Shown here piece after piece: positions 1-7,467 of a stretch of DNA of 18,939 nt. Source of the DNA: CAMCHP01 sp036835325 (GTDB taxonomy: Bacteria > Bacteroidota > Bacteroidia > Flavobacteriales_D > Sanyastnellaceae); assembly GCA_036835325.1 (NCBI GenBank), contig DAITMF010000054.1:1-18939 (forward strand), given 5' to 3'. The stretch's first letter is position 1. Each line of letters starts with the position of its first letter. A model generated the notes under the pieces. The model saw nothing but the letters and a program-made list of their open reading frames with translations, was not told where the DNA came from and did not search any database. The position numbers and the translations under genes were made by a program.

Positions 1-293
1 GTTAAAGCGATAATTGTACCCAACGAAACGCCAACCAAATGAACGGTTTCGAGGCGCAAGTGGTCAACCACATCCCAGATGCGTTCTCCGATCAAATCAA
101 AACTGTAGTTTGAATCAATGACGCGGTTACCGGCTGTTTTGCCGTGCCCGGGCAAATCAACCAACAGCAAATTGTAATGTTGGCTCAACTCGGGTACTTG
201 ACGCTTCCAAGTAACGGTGCTTCCGCCGGCCCCGTGAATAAAAATCAGCCAATCGGCTCCTGGGACGTTATTGTAGACTTCGTGGTGCAGCAT
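1..293 (-). CDS. alpha/beta hydrolase, N-terminal part (cut by window edge)
   Basis: Translating the minus strand from ATG at 293 gives 97 codons that run off the window. The protein begins MLHHEVYNNV and shows alpha/beta-hydrolase landmarks: the oxyanion motif HGAGG at residues 20-24, a strand ending in LLLVDLPGHGKT (residues 42-53), and the nucleophile elbow GVSLG with Ser90 at residues 88-92. The catalytic Asp/Glu and His lie beyond the window, so the substrate cannot be named; many relatives are esterases or C-C bond hydrolases. The reading frame is open upstream as far as the lhgO stop but has no ATG before 293. That start gives a normal distance to the HGAGG motif. The gene follows lhgO on the same strand after 69 bases with no terminator visible, so cotranscription is likely. 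Confidence 0.85.
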   Translation of the reverse strand, partial: MLHHEVYNNVPGADWLIFIHGAGGSTVTWKRQVPELSQHYNLLLVDLPGHGKTAGNRVIDSNYSFDLIGERIWDVVDHLRLETVHLVGVSLGTIIAL

Positions 294-362
294 TTTCGCT
301 TCGCGGATGAGATACAGTGTACTTAACCAACCACCGTTGCCCGCGGTTCGAAGGTCGTCTTT

Positions 363-1580
363 TTAATTCACATTGAATCGTTCGGTGAGCATGTCGGCAA
401 CCTGTCCGCCAATCGCAAGTGAGGCTGTTGCCGCCGGAGAGGGTGCATTCAACACGTGGATGCTGTGATCGGTGTACTCAATGCGGAAGTCATCGCGGGT
501 ATCTCCATCGGTGCGGAGCAGCAATGCGCGCACCCCTGCCCTTCCCGGCTCGATATCGTCCATCGTCAACGACGGAACCAAGCGCTGCAGTGTTTTCAGA
601 AACAGCTTTTTCGAAAACGCGCGGCGGTATTCGTTGATGCCAAATGAAATGTTGTTCAAGAACAGCTTCCACGTGCCGCTGTAACTCAATGCGTCGAGTG
701 TGTCGTTCAAATCAAAGTCGGTTTTTCCATAGCCTTCGCGCTTGAAGGTGAACACGGCGTTGGGGCCACATTCAATGCTTCCATCGGTCATTCGGGTAAA
801 GTGCACGCCGAGGAAGGGGAAATCAGGGTTTGGCACCGGGTAAATCAAGTGCCGCACCTTGTGCTTGGCCTGCTCGGTCAAATCGTAGTAGTCGCCTCTG
901 AAGCCAACGATCTTCTCTTTGAGTTGCACACCATCTTTTTTGGCCAAACGATCGGCTTGGAGGCCGCCACAAAACACCAAGTACTTCGCTCGGTATACAC
1001 CCTTGGTGGTGCGCACAACCGATTCGTCGCCCTCGCGCTCAAAGCCAAGGGCTTCTTCTCCGGTGTGCACTTCTGACTCGCCTTGTATGCCTTTTGCCAC
1101 TTCGGCCATTTTCTCGGTGGCTCCTCTGAAATCAATGATTCCGGTACACCCCACGTGCAAGCCACCGATTGAGTGGCAGAAGGGCTCTATCTCCTTGATT
1201 TCTTCAGCGGTGACTTTGCGAAGCCCTTCAATGCCATTGGCGATGCCGTTGTTGTAGATGCGTTCAAGATGGGGCAACTCTGCTGTATCGGTTGCGGCAA
1301 CGACTTTCCCGCAAACGTCGTGACGCACGCCGTACGTTTTGGCGAACTCCACCAATTCGCGACGCCCGTTCACACAGTTCTTCGCCTTCAACGACCCGGG
1401 AGTGTAATACAATCCTGAGTGGATTACTCCGCTGTTGTTGCCGGTTTGGTGATCGGCCAGGCGTGCTTCTTTTTCAATGAGAAGGATGCGCAAGTTGGGT
1501 TTCCTCTCCTGAAGCTTGTAAAACGTTGCGGCTCCTACAATTCCACCACCAACGATGATTACGTCGAATACTCGTTCCAA
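363..1580 (-). CDS. lhgO: L-2-hydroxyglutarate oxidase (FAD-dependent)
   Basis: 405 residues, a normal length for LhgO/L2HGDH enzymes of the DAO flavoprotein family. They oxidise L-2-hydroxyglutarate to 2-oxoglutarate and pass electrons to the respiratory chain at the membrane. The N-terminus carries the FAD dinucleotide-binding motif DVIIVGGGIVGAATF (residues 6-20), followed by the family signature NNSGVIHSGLYYTPGSLKA. The C-terminus has GRAGVRALLL and HVLNAPSPAATASLAIG, also typical. The start codon is TTG: an in-frame TGA at 1593-1595 lies 12 bases upstream and there is no ATG before the FAD motif, so TTG is close to forced. The gene is divergent from the MFS transporter at 1660. It probably heads a small operon with the alpha/beta hydrolase. 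Family assignment is strong; the physiological role in metabolite repair is known for the family and not visible here. Confidence 0.93.
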   Translation of the reverse strand: MERVFDVIIVGGGIVGAATFYKLQERKPNLRILLIEKEARLADHQTGNNSGVIHSGLYYTPGSLKAKNCVNGRRELVEFAKTYGVRHDVCGKVVAATDTAELPHLERIYNNGIANGIEGLRKVTAEEIKEIEPFCHSIGGLHVGCTGIIDFRGATEKMAEVAKGIQGESEVHTGEEALGFEREGDESVVRTTKGVYRAKYLVFCGGLQADRLAKKDGVQLKEKIVGFRGDYYDLTEQAKHKVRHLIYPVPNPDFPFLGVHFTRMTDGSIECGPNAVFTFKREGYGKTDFDLNDTLDALSYSGTWKLFLNNISFGINEYRRAFSKKLFLKTLQRLVPSLTMDDIEPGRAGVRALLLRTDGDTRDDFRIEYTDHSIHVLNAPSPAATASLAIGGQVADMLTERFNVN

Positions 1581-1596
1581 GGCACAAAAATTTCAG

Positions 1597-1604
1597 CAAA
1601 GGTA
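1597..1604 (-). promoter_or_regulatory. putative -7 promoter element for lhgO (TAccTTTG)
   Basis: On the minus strand TACCTTTG matches the Bacteroidota -7 consensus TAnnTTTG. It ends 16 bases before the TTG start of lhgO. No convincing -33 TTG/TTTG is seen at the usual distance, so this is a candidate only. Confidence 0.45.
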
Positions 1605-1659
1605 ACTAAGGAGCGCCGATATTGTTTGGCGTTGCCTTTCACGTTACCTTCACGCCGCC

Positions 1660-3018
1660 ATGAGCGAACCGAATCGAAAATCCGTCCAAAACGCCTGGGC
1701 TTTCTACGACTGGGCCAACAGCGTGTATGCTTTGGTCATATCCACGGCCATCTTCCCTATTTATTACAACGCTGTAACCACCAGTGGAGAGGGTGAGAAC
1801 CGAATTGATAAAGTGCGGTTCTTCGGTCAGGAATTGGTGAACACTGAACTTTACAGTTACGTAATCTCGGCCTCGCTCTTGGGCATCATCATCATTGCAC
1901 CTATCCTCTCCGGAATCGCCGACTATACAGGTCGAAAGAAACTCTTCCTCCAGATTTTCTGCTACACCGGAGCCTTGGCATGTGCAGCGCTGTTCTTTTT
2001 CGATCCCTCGCACCTTGAACTCAGCATGCTGGCCTTGTTCTTCGCCAGCATGGGGTATTGGGGAAGCATGGTTTTCTACAATGCCTACCTGCCCGAAATT
2101 GCAAGCCCCGACGAGCAAGACCGGGTTAGCGCCAAGGGCTATGTTTGGGGATACATCGGTAGCGTCATCCTCTTGATTATCAACCTCGCCATGATCCAAG
2201 TCATCGATGAGTCGCTCACTCCTTGGTGCTTCGTGCTTGTGGCGCTTTGGTGGGCAGGGTTCGCTCAGCGAACCTTCAAGAAACTTCCGGCCTCAAAAAA
2301 GCGCAAAGAGTTCACAGGCCGAATTTGGGCAAAAGGCTTCGGCGAACTTCGTTTGGTTTGGTCTCAAATGAAGGGGCTTACCGGACTTAAACGCTACTTG
2401 CTGGCCTTCTTCATCTTTAGCATGGCCGTGCAAACCATTATGCTCATGGCACAGTTCTTTGGCATGAAAGAAATACACACTTGGAGCGACCCTACGGGCA
2501 TTGGCTACGCCAGCTTTCCACCTGCTCTAGTGCGTGTCACAGGCCTTGAAACCGGCCAGCTCATCATCGCCATCATCTTGGTTCAACTGATTGCGGTGCC
2601 CGGTGCGTGGCTCTTCTCTCGGGGGTCGCAGGCTATTGGAAACATCAAAATGTTGGGTGTGGCATTGTTGAGTTGGATTGCGGTGTGCTTGTTTGCTTAC
2701 TTCGTGGTCGATACGCCCAATGAGTTCTACATCGCAGCCGGGTGGATTGGCTTTATGATGGGTGGAACCCAATCACTCAGCCGATCAACCTATTCAAAAA
2801 TGCTCCCTCCAACCGATGAGCCTACATCCTTCTTTAGTTTTTATGACGTGATTGAAAAAGTTGGTATTGTTATCGGTACGGTGTCATTTGGGTACATCGA
2901 AGGCTTAACGGGGTCAATGCGCAACTCTGTGCTCTCGCTGATTGTGTTCTTCTTCTTGGGGTTCGTGGTTCTGCTCACCATCCCCAAGCAAAAACACGTC
3001 AATCCCGACCTTCCATAA
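1660..3018 (+). CDS. MFS transporter, UMF1 family (Atg22-like)
   Basis: 452 residues with about twelve hydrophobic membrane segments. The N-terminal signature NAWAFYDWANSVYALV (residues 11-26) is diagnostic of the UMF1 (unknown major facilitator) family, related to fungal vacuolar Atg22 amino-acid effluxers. A typical MFS motif A, GIADYTGRKK, sits in the loop at residues 85-94. A second typical block is MMGGTQSLSRSTYSKMLPP near the C-terminus. The substrate of bacterial UMF1 proteins is not established; Atg22 suggests amino acids or small organic solutes. ATG at 1660 gives the standard N-terminus. The gene is divergent from lhgO across 79 bases. A loose promoter-like TATTGTTTG lies at 1620-1628. 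Its 3' end overlaps the convergent OmpA-like gene by 20 bases, with no room for a separate terminator. Confidence 0.92.
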   Translation: MSEPNRKSVQNAWAFYDWANSVYALVISTAIFPIYYNAVTTSGEGENRIDKVRFFGQELVNTELYSYVISASLLGIIIIAPILSGIADYTGRKKLFLQIFCYTGALACAALFFFDPSHLELSMLALFFASMGYWGSMVFYNAYLPEIASPDEQDRVSAKGYVWGYIGSVILLIINLAMIQVIDESLTPWCFVLVALWWAGFAQRTFKKLPASKKRKEFTGRIWAKGFGELRLVWSQMKGLTGLKRYLLAFFIFSMAVQTIMLMAQFFGMKEIHTWSDPTGIGYASFPPALVRVTGLETGQLIIAIILVQLIAVPGAWLFSRGSQAIGNIKMLGVALLSWIAVCLFAYFVVDTPNEFYIAAGWIGFMMGGTQSLSRSTYSKMLPPTDEPTSFFSFYDVIEKVGIVIGTVSFGYIEGLTGSMRNSVLSLIVFFFLGFVVLLTIPKQKHVNPDLP

Positions 3019-4147
3019 CGAACTTTCGGCGCAGCACGCTGAATTCAACCCTCCGATTTTGCGCTCTGCCTTCGGGCGTAGTGTTATCAGCTGCCGGTTC
3101 TTCGCTCCCGAAAAAGCCAAGTTCAAGTCGTTTGGGATCAACGCCGATGTAAGTAAGGTAATTCATAACCGAACGGGCTCTGTTTGCGCTCAAGTCGACG
3201 TTGTATCCGTCACGGCCGATGATGTCGGTATGGCCCATGACTTTCACAAAGGTGTACGGCGTTCTTCTCAAAACGCTGGCTACCTCATCGAGGTCACGTC
3301 GTGCCCTGTCATCAAGCGTGCTGTCGTCGAAGGCGAAGTATACAGTATTCAAGACCAATTCTTCGTAATCGCTCAGCTGCAGCGGAGGGTCATGCACTTC
3401 GGCAGCGATTTTGTCATTCACGCAACTGCACTCGCTTCGGTCTTTAACGGGCCTCACGGTAACTTGGTCAATGTAAACGTAATGCCATTTGCTTGTTTCT
3501 TTTGCACCTTCAACCGTGGTTCGCTTGAGGCGAGTGATCAGGTCATCAGGAAGGAAATTGCCAAGCGTAACGTACTCTTCACCGCCTTCGGCGATGAATG
3601 TGTCTGAAATTTTCACCCAGTCGGTGACATTGTCAATGAGGTGCAAACGCGGGTTCTTCACCTGAGGCTTCACATTGAGCGGAGCAAAGGTGCCATGTTT
3701 CAGTGGTTCTTTGCTGAAATGAACCCCGAAGGCATCGGTTACGTAAAGCGAAAAGTCGCCACACGAAAGCCACAACTCAACGCACACCATCTCACCCCCA
3801 GCGAGCTTGCGTTCAAGCTTGGCCTGCAGGTATTCACGGTAGTCGCGCTTGGTGCTTGTGTAGGTAATAACACCCGAATATCCGCTTCCGTCGTGCGGCA
3901 ACTGTGAGCCAGCCACATTGTCAGGCACTCCTGAGCTTCCGCTTGAGCATTGTTCGAAGTGATCAGGAGTGCCCTTGGTGGCCTGCTGCCAATGCCTAAA
4001 AGTTCGCAGCTCAGTGGTGTTGTAGGCTGAAGGACAATATGCCCGTTCTTCAAAACTGCCATCGCGCAGCAGCGACTGCCCCATTAGGGGTGCACTTGCA
4101 CATGCTAAGGCAGCGACCAAAGCTGATATTCCTAGAGCGTTTTTCAT
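2999..4147 (-). CDS. OmpA-like outer-membrane protein 1, N-terminal unclassified domain plus OmpA C-terminal domain
   Basis: 382 residues from ATG at 4147. The protein starts with a clear signal peptide (MKNALGISALVAALACASA), so it is exported. Residues about 25-240 form a domain I do not recognise with certainty. It resembles jelly-roll carbohydrate-binding-like modules of Bacteroidota envelope proteins, opening with LLRDGSFE and closing with WHYVYIDQVTVRP followed by ECSC. Residues about 262-382 are an OmpA_C peptidoglycan-binding domain: VYFAFDDSTL, VMGHTDIIG and LSANRARSV. The likely diaminopimelate-binding pair is Asp308 and Arg323, spaced as in OmpA_C domains of known structure. A longer reading frame begins at 4174, but that start lies inside the terminator of the upstream gene, so 4147 is preferred. 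The stop overlaps the convergent MFS gene. It is a paralog of the gene at 4205-5377. Confidence 0.88.
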   Translation of the reverse strand: MKNALGISALVAALACASAPLMGQSLLRDGSFEERAYCPSAYNTTELRTFRHWQQATKGTPDHFEQCSSGSSGVPDNVAGSQLPHDGSGYSGVITYTSTKRDYREYLQAKLERKLAGGEMVCVELWLSCGDFSLYVTDAFGVHFSKEPLKHGTFAPLNVKPQVKNPRLHLIDNVTDWVKISDTFIAEGGEEYVTLGNFLPDDLITRLKRTTVEGAKETSKWHYVYIDQVTVRPVKDRSECSCVNDKIAAEVHDPPLQLSDYEELVLNTVYFAFDDSTLDDRARRDLDEVASVLRRTPYTFVKVMGHTDIIGRDGYNVDLSANRARSVMNYLTYIGVDPKRLELGFFGSEEPAADNTTPEGRAQNRRVEFSVLRRKFVMEGRD

Positions 4148-4154
4148 CAAACCC

Positions 4155-4172
4155 GAAAAGTACAGGCTGTAC
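4155..4172 (-). promoter_or_regulatory. dyad GTACAG-G-CTGTAC overlapping a -7-like element upstream of OmpA-like gene 1
   Basis: Positions 4160-4172 form a perfect inverted repeat, 6 bases per arm around a single central base. On the minus strand its last bases overlap TACTTTTC (4162-4155), a 7 of 8 match to TAnnTTTG. The ATG is 7 bases beyond that element. A one-base centre argues against a tight RNA hairpin and suits a protein-binding DNA site. The regulator is unknown. Confidence 0.4.
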
Positions 4173-4199
4173 AAAGAAAAACCCGCCGGAGCGGGTTTT
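4170..4199 (-). terminator. Rho-independent terminator after OmpA-like gene 2
   Basis: Arms 4178-4186 and 4191-4199 pair over 9 bases around a 4-base loop. Reading the minus strand, the stem is followed by TTTTTCTTTG, a normal U-tract. It begins 6 bases past the stop of the gene at 4205-5377, so it should end or reduce transcription before OmpA-like gene 1. Confidence 0.85.
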
Positions 4200-4204
4200 A
4201 TTGT

Positions 4205-5377
4205 TTACTTCCGAATGAGGAAAACTACCCTACGGTTCTGAGCCATCGATAAATCGGTGGGCCGGTCATTGGCAGGGTCTGTATTTTCTTTGCTCAGCGG
4301 TATGAGGCGCGATGCATCAATGCCTTGAGCGGTCAAGAAACGTACAATTTGCTCTGCGCGTTGCTGACCAAGGTTGGCATGGCGAGGGTTTATTTTGGCT
4401 TCGCCAAATTCATCGTTATCGCAGTGACCAATCACTTCCATTTTCCAGCTTGGGTTGTTGTTCAGAATCTCAACGATGGTCGCGAGTGTATTCTCGCCGG
4501 CGGTGGTAATGTTCTTTTTGAGATACGCATAGTACACGGCAGAAACACCAACCTTATCGGCATCGCTCATGCTTTCGCTCATCACAACGGTTTGCCCATA
4601 AATAAGATCAGGACCTCGGTTTGCTGAAGGGTCACATGAGCACTGCGACTTCGCATCGACCGCAAACACCTTAACATCGTCGATGTAGTAGTACGATTGG
4701 TAGGTTTGAGCTCCGGTCATTCCTTTCGGACGCCCCATTTTTGCAAGCTCCAAATCTTTGTCGCCTCCAAAACCGCCGATGGTCATGTAGGCTTCATTGC
4801 CTTTGGCAATGAAGGTACCGCACACGGTTTCCCATCCATCCTGAAGAATCATAGCTTTATTTGAACGGTGCTTGATGTGAATGTCGTTCAAATCGCGAAC
4901 GATAGCACCGGTGTTGGGCTGAATCACTTTGCGATCGCTGAAGTAAGCTCCAACGAAGTTCGTCCCAAACTTTGAAGTTTCAGCCAAGCTGATTTTAAAC
5001 TCAACACAGTACATCTGGTCTTTTTCCAGTTTCTGATTGAGCTGCACCCCGAGGTAGGTACGGGTTAGTTTGGGGTCTTTCGAGTATGCACGAAAACCGG
5101 CGTAAATTTCACCACTCGCTGCTTCTTGGGTTCCGAAGGCATTGTTTGGGATTGAAACTTTCTCGCCTTTGATGCCTGTAGCGAAGATGTCAACCGGTGC
5201 CTTGGTGGCAGCATACCAGTTTTGCGTGGTTTCTTCAAGCTGCCCGAAGTTTTTGAGGCTTTTGGTCGCTGTGTTTTCAAAATCGCTGTTGGGAACGAGG
5301 TTATCGTCTTGCGCGTAGAGCGCGGTAGCTCCGGTGAGCAGGGCCAATACGGTCAAGCGTTGGATCATCGTGTTCAT
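4205..5377 (-). CDS. OmpA-like outer-membrane protein 2, divergent paralog
   Basis: 390 residues. The signal peptide ends in ATALYA before QDDN. The N-terminal domain matches that of the neighbouring OmpA-like protein: NLVPNSDFE, a W-x-x-ATK-x-P-x-D-x-F block, QMYCVEFKIS, a C-x-TFIAKGNEAYMTIGGF block, YYYIDDVKV, then the CSC motif at residues 246-248. The C-terminal domain (about 275-390) is OmpA_C-like but divergent. The first strand reads VYYAYLKKNI and lacks the usual FD. GHTD is replaced by GHCD (317-320). The conserved Asp320 and Arg340 are separated by 5 more residues than in the paralog. Peptidoglycan binding is therefore plausible but less certain. ATG at 5377 overlaps the hemE stop in ATGA; an internal ATG at 5368 is an alternative start that also leaves the signal peptide intact. 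A strong terminator follows. Confidence 0.87.
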   Translation of the reverse strand: MNTMIQRLTVLALLTGATALYAQDDNLVPNSDFENTATKSLKNFGQLEETTQNWYAATKAPVDIFATGIKGEKVSIPNNAFGTQEAASGEIYAGFRAYSKDPKLTRTYLGVQLNQKLEKDQMYCVEFKISLAETSKFGTNFVGAYFSDRKVIQPNTGAIVRDLNDIHIKHRSNKAMILQDGWETVCGTFIAKGNEAYMTIGGFGGDKDLELAKMGRPKGMTGAQTYQSYYYIDDVKVFAVDAKSQCSCDPSANRGPDLIYGQTVVMSESMSDADKVGVSAVYYAYLKKNITTAGENTLATIVEILNNNPSWKMEVIGHCDNDEFGEAKINPRHANLGQQRAEQIVRFLTAQGIDASRLIPLSKENTDPANDRPTDLSMAQNRRVVFLIRK

Positions 5378-6405
5378 TGGAATTGGTATTCTTTAACGGT
5401 CTGAATAAAGGTTCTCACTTTGTCTGGGTCGATGTCAGGATAAACACCGTGGCCCAAGTTAGCAATATGCCTGCGGTTGCCAAAACGGGCAAGCATTTTA
5501 CAGGTCTCATTAGCGACTGTTTTATGGTCGGCATACAAGACAGAAGGGTCGAGGTTTCCTTGAAGTGTGTAGCTCATACCTACGATTGACCTCGCCTCTT
5601 CAGGGGCAATGGTCCAATCAAGGCCAAGCGTGGCACACTTCAGGTTTGCCAAATCAGACAAAAAGTGATTTCCACCTTTTGCAAAAACCGTTATTGGCAC
5701 CTCATCGATGGCGTTGCATATGCGTTCGATGCACGGCAACGCAAATCGTACATAAAGATCGCGGCTTAGAACACCGGCCCAACTGTCAAACAGTTGAAGC
5801 ACATCGGCACCCGCAGCAATTTGGGCTTTGAGGTACGCAATGGTGGCGTCTGTTATTTGATCAAGCAAGCTTTGTGCCAAAGTTGTTTCTTCCCACAGCA
5901 TTCTGCGTGCCAATGACCATTCCTTGCTTCCCTTTCCTTCGGTCATGTAGCAAAAGATGGTCCAAGGCGCGCCCGCAAATCCGATCAGTGGAACCCTTCC
6001 ATTGAGTGCGCTTTTGGTCAAGCGAAGGGCATCGAGTACATACCCCAAATGCTCTTCGGGGTCAACCGCGTGCAGGCGCTTCATGTCGTTCGCTGACCGA
6101 ATGGTTTCAGGAAACCAAGGTCCTTTTTTCTCGATGAGTTCGTAAGGTAATCCCATCGCTTCGGGAATGACTAGGATGTCAGAAAAGATAATGGCGGCAT
6201 CCACCCCAAGCAACTCCACCGGCTGAATCGTCACTTCACAGGCAAGCTCAGGGTTCTTCACCAATCCAAGGAAACCATCTACCGTGCTGCGAACCGCTCG
6301 ATACTCGGGCAAAATCCTTCCGGCTTGGCGCATCAGCCAAACGGGTGTGCGTTCTGTTTCTTCGCCTCGCGCTGCACGCAGCAGCAAATCATTCTTCAAT
6401 TCCAT
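5374..6405 (-). CDS. hemE: uroporphyrinogen decarboxylase
   Basis: 343 residues, normal for HemE. It decarboxylates the four acetate side chains of uroporphyrinogen III to coproporphyrinogen III in cytosolic haem synthesis. Visible signatures are PVWLMRQAGRILPEYR (residues 21-36) with the substrate-binding RQAGR, IIFSDILVIPEAMG with the key Asp76, and GFAGAPWTIFCYM further on. The C-terminal block is NLGHGVYPDIDPDKV. ATG at 6405 is preferred; the codon before it is an in-frame GTG that would add one residue. It lies 21 bases after holA. Its stop shares ATGA with the next gene. No other haem genes are in the window, so it sits in a mixed-function operon. Confidence 0.97.
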   Translation of the reverse strand: MELKNDLLLRAARGEETERTPVWLMRQAGRILPEYRAVRSTVDGFLGLVKNPELACEVTIQPVELLGVDAAIIFSDILVIPEAMGLPYELIEKKGPWFPETIRSANDMKRLHAVDPEEHLGYVLDALRLTKSALNGRVPLIGFAGAPWTIFCYMTEGKGSKEWSLARRMLWEETTLAQSLLDQITDATIAYLKAQIAAGADVLQLFDSWAGVLSRDLYVRFALPCIERICNAIDEVPITVFAKGGNHFLSDLANLKCATLGLDWTIAPEEARSIVGMSYTLQGNLDPSVLYADHKTVANETCKMLARFGNRRHIANLGHGVYPDIDPDKVRTFIQTVKEYQFQ

Positions 6406-6426
6406 CACCCAAAGGTATCACTTCGT

Positions 6427-7464
6427 TCAATTCATCAGGTCGTGAATCAATTGGCGGTACTGCTCTCCTTCGTCCATCGACGTATCTACACGTCCTTTCA
6501 GCGCCCTATCGAGCTCTCTTAAAACCGAGATGTTTTTGACCACTTTGATTTCAGGGTAGTTTGATCCCGCTGCGCGGATGGTGTCAAGCGCAGACCACGG
6601 CATCTGCAAACGCGCGGCCAGCGATTGGTTTGACTTGTCAGGTAAACTATGGTAAACCAGCAGCTTAGACCAGAAATTGAAAAGAAAACCCAACACCATG
6701 TTGATGTTGTTGTCTTTCGGATTGGCCGCGAAATAATTTACAATCGTTTGCGCCCTAACATGGTTTCGCTTCGCAATGGCTTCTTGAAGTTCAAACACGT
6801 TGTAATCTTTGCTGATGCCAATGTACTTCTCAACGTGCGCGGGCGTAACGGTTTCATCGCCCAGCATGAAGTGGAGCTTTTCGATGGCATGCTCCACACG
6901 TGTTAAATCGCTACCGAGGTACTCGCCCAACATGGCGACCACCTCAGGCGACAAACGGCAGTTGTGGTCAGCTGCACGTGCTACCGTCCAGTCATTGAGT
7001 TCCCGGTCGCTGATTTTCGATGCCGAAAGTACTTCACCGTTCTTCGCAATGGCCTTGAAAATTTTCAGGGTCGATGCCAGTGATTTGTACTTGTGGCTCA
7101 AAATGAGCACGGTTGTGGGTTGGGGGTTAAGCAGGTAGTGTTCGAAACGATCGCGCCGATCTTCGCGTTTCCAGCAGTCGAGGTCTTGGGCTTCGCGCAC
7201 CACCACCACTTGGCGTTCGGCCATCATGGGGAAGCGTTTCGCTGCGTTGATTATTTCTTCGAACGATGAATCTTTCCCGTACAGAACAGTAAGGTTAAAG
7301 TCGCGTTCATGCTCTTCCAACGCTGCCGCAGAAAGGAGCTCTTCGGCGCGGTCAACAAACCACGGTTCTTCGCCGTGGAGAAGGTAAACCGGTTTGAAGG
7401 TTTTTGATTGTGCATCGCTTGCTATGCGAGCCAAATCAGCGGCGCTGCTTGCTTTTTTTGCCAT
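6427..7464 (-). CDS. holA: DNA polymerase III subunit delta
   Basis: 345 residues, the usual length for HolA. Delta is the clamp-opening subunit of the clamp loader and acts with gamma/tau and delta-prime at the replication fork. Recognisable blocks are KPVYLLHGEEPWFVDRAEEL (residues 24-43), the acidic/hydrophobic core ERQVVVVREAQDL, SDLTRVEHAIEKL, and DYNVFELQEAIAKRNH, which together fit the delta family in Bacteroidota. It starts 3 bases after the amn stop, so amn and holA should be cotranscribed. Confidence 0.95.
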   Translation of the reverse strand: MAKKASSAADLARIASDAQSKTFKPVYLLHGEEPWFVDRAEELLSAAALEEHERDFNLTVLYGKDSSFEEIINAAKRFPMMAERQVVVVREAQDLDCWKREDRRDRFEHYLLNPQPTTVLILSHKYKSLASTLKIFKAIAKNGEVLSASKISDRELNDWTVARAADHNCRLSPEVVAMLGEYLGSDLTRVEHAIEKLHFMLGDETVTPAHVEKYIGISKDYNVFELQEAIAKRNHVRAQTIVNYFAANPKDNNINMVLGFLFNFWSKLLVYHSLPDKSNQSLAARLQMPWSALDTIRAAGSNYPEIKVVKNISVLRELDRALKGRVDTSMDEGEQYRQLIHDLMN

Positions 7465-7467
7465 GGC

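Noticed and set aside
1639..2199. A 186-codon minus-strand open frame opposite the MFS transporter
   Set aside because: Its translation is charged and featureless and mirrors the membrane-protein codons on the plus strand.
2942..3607. A 221-codon plus-strand open frame opposite OmpA-like gene 1
   Set aside because: It lies antisense to a gene with a clear OmpA_C domain and signal peptide, has no recognisable motif, and crosses the end of the MFS gene in another frame.
4148..4174. Upstream start at 4174 for OmpA-like gene 1
   Set aside because: It would put the start codon within the preceding terminator and add nine residues before a normal signal peptide.
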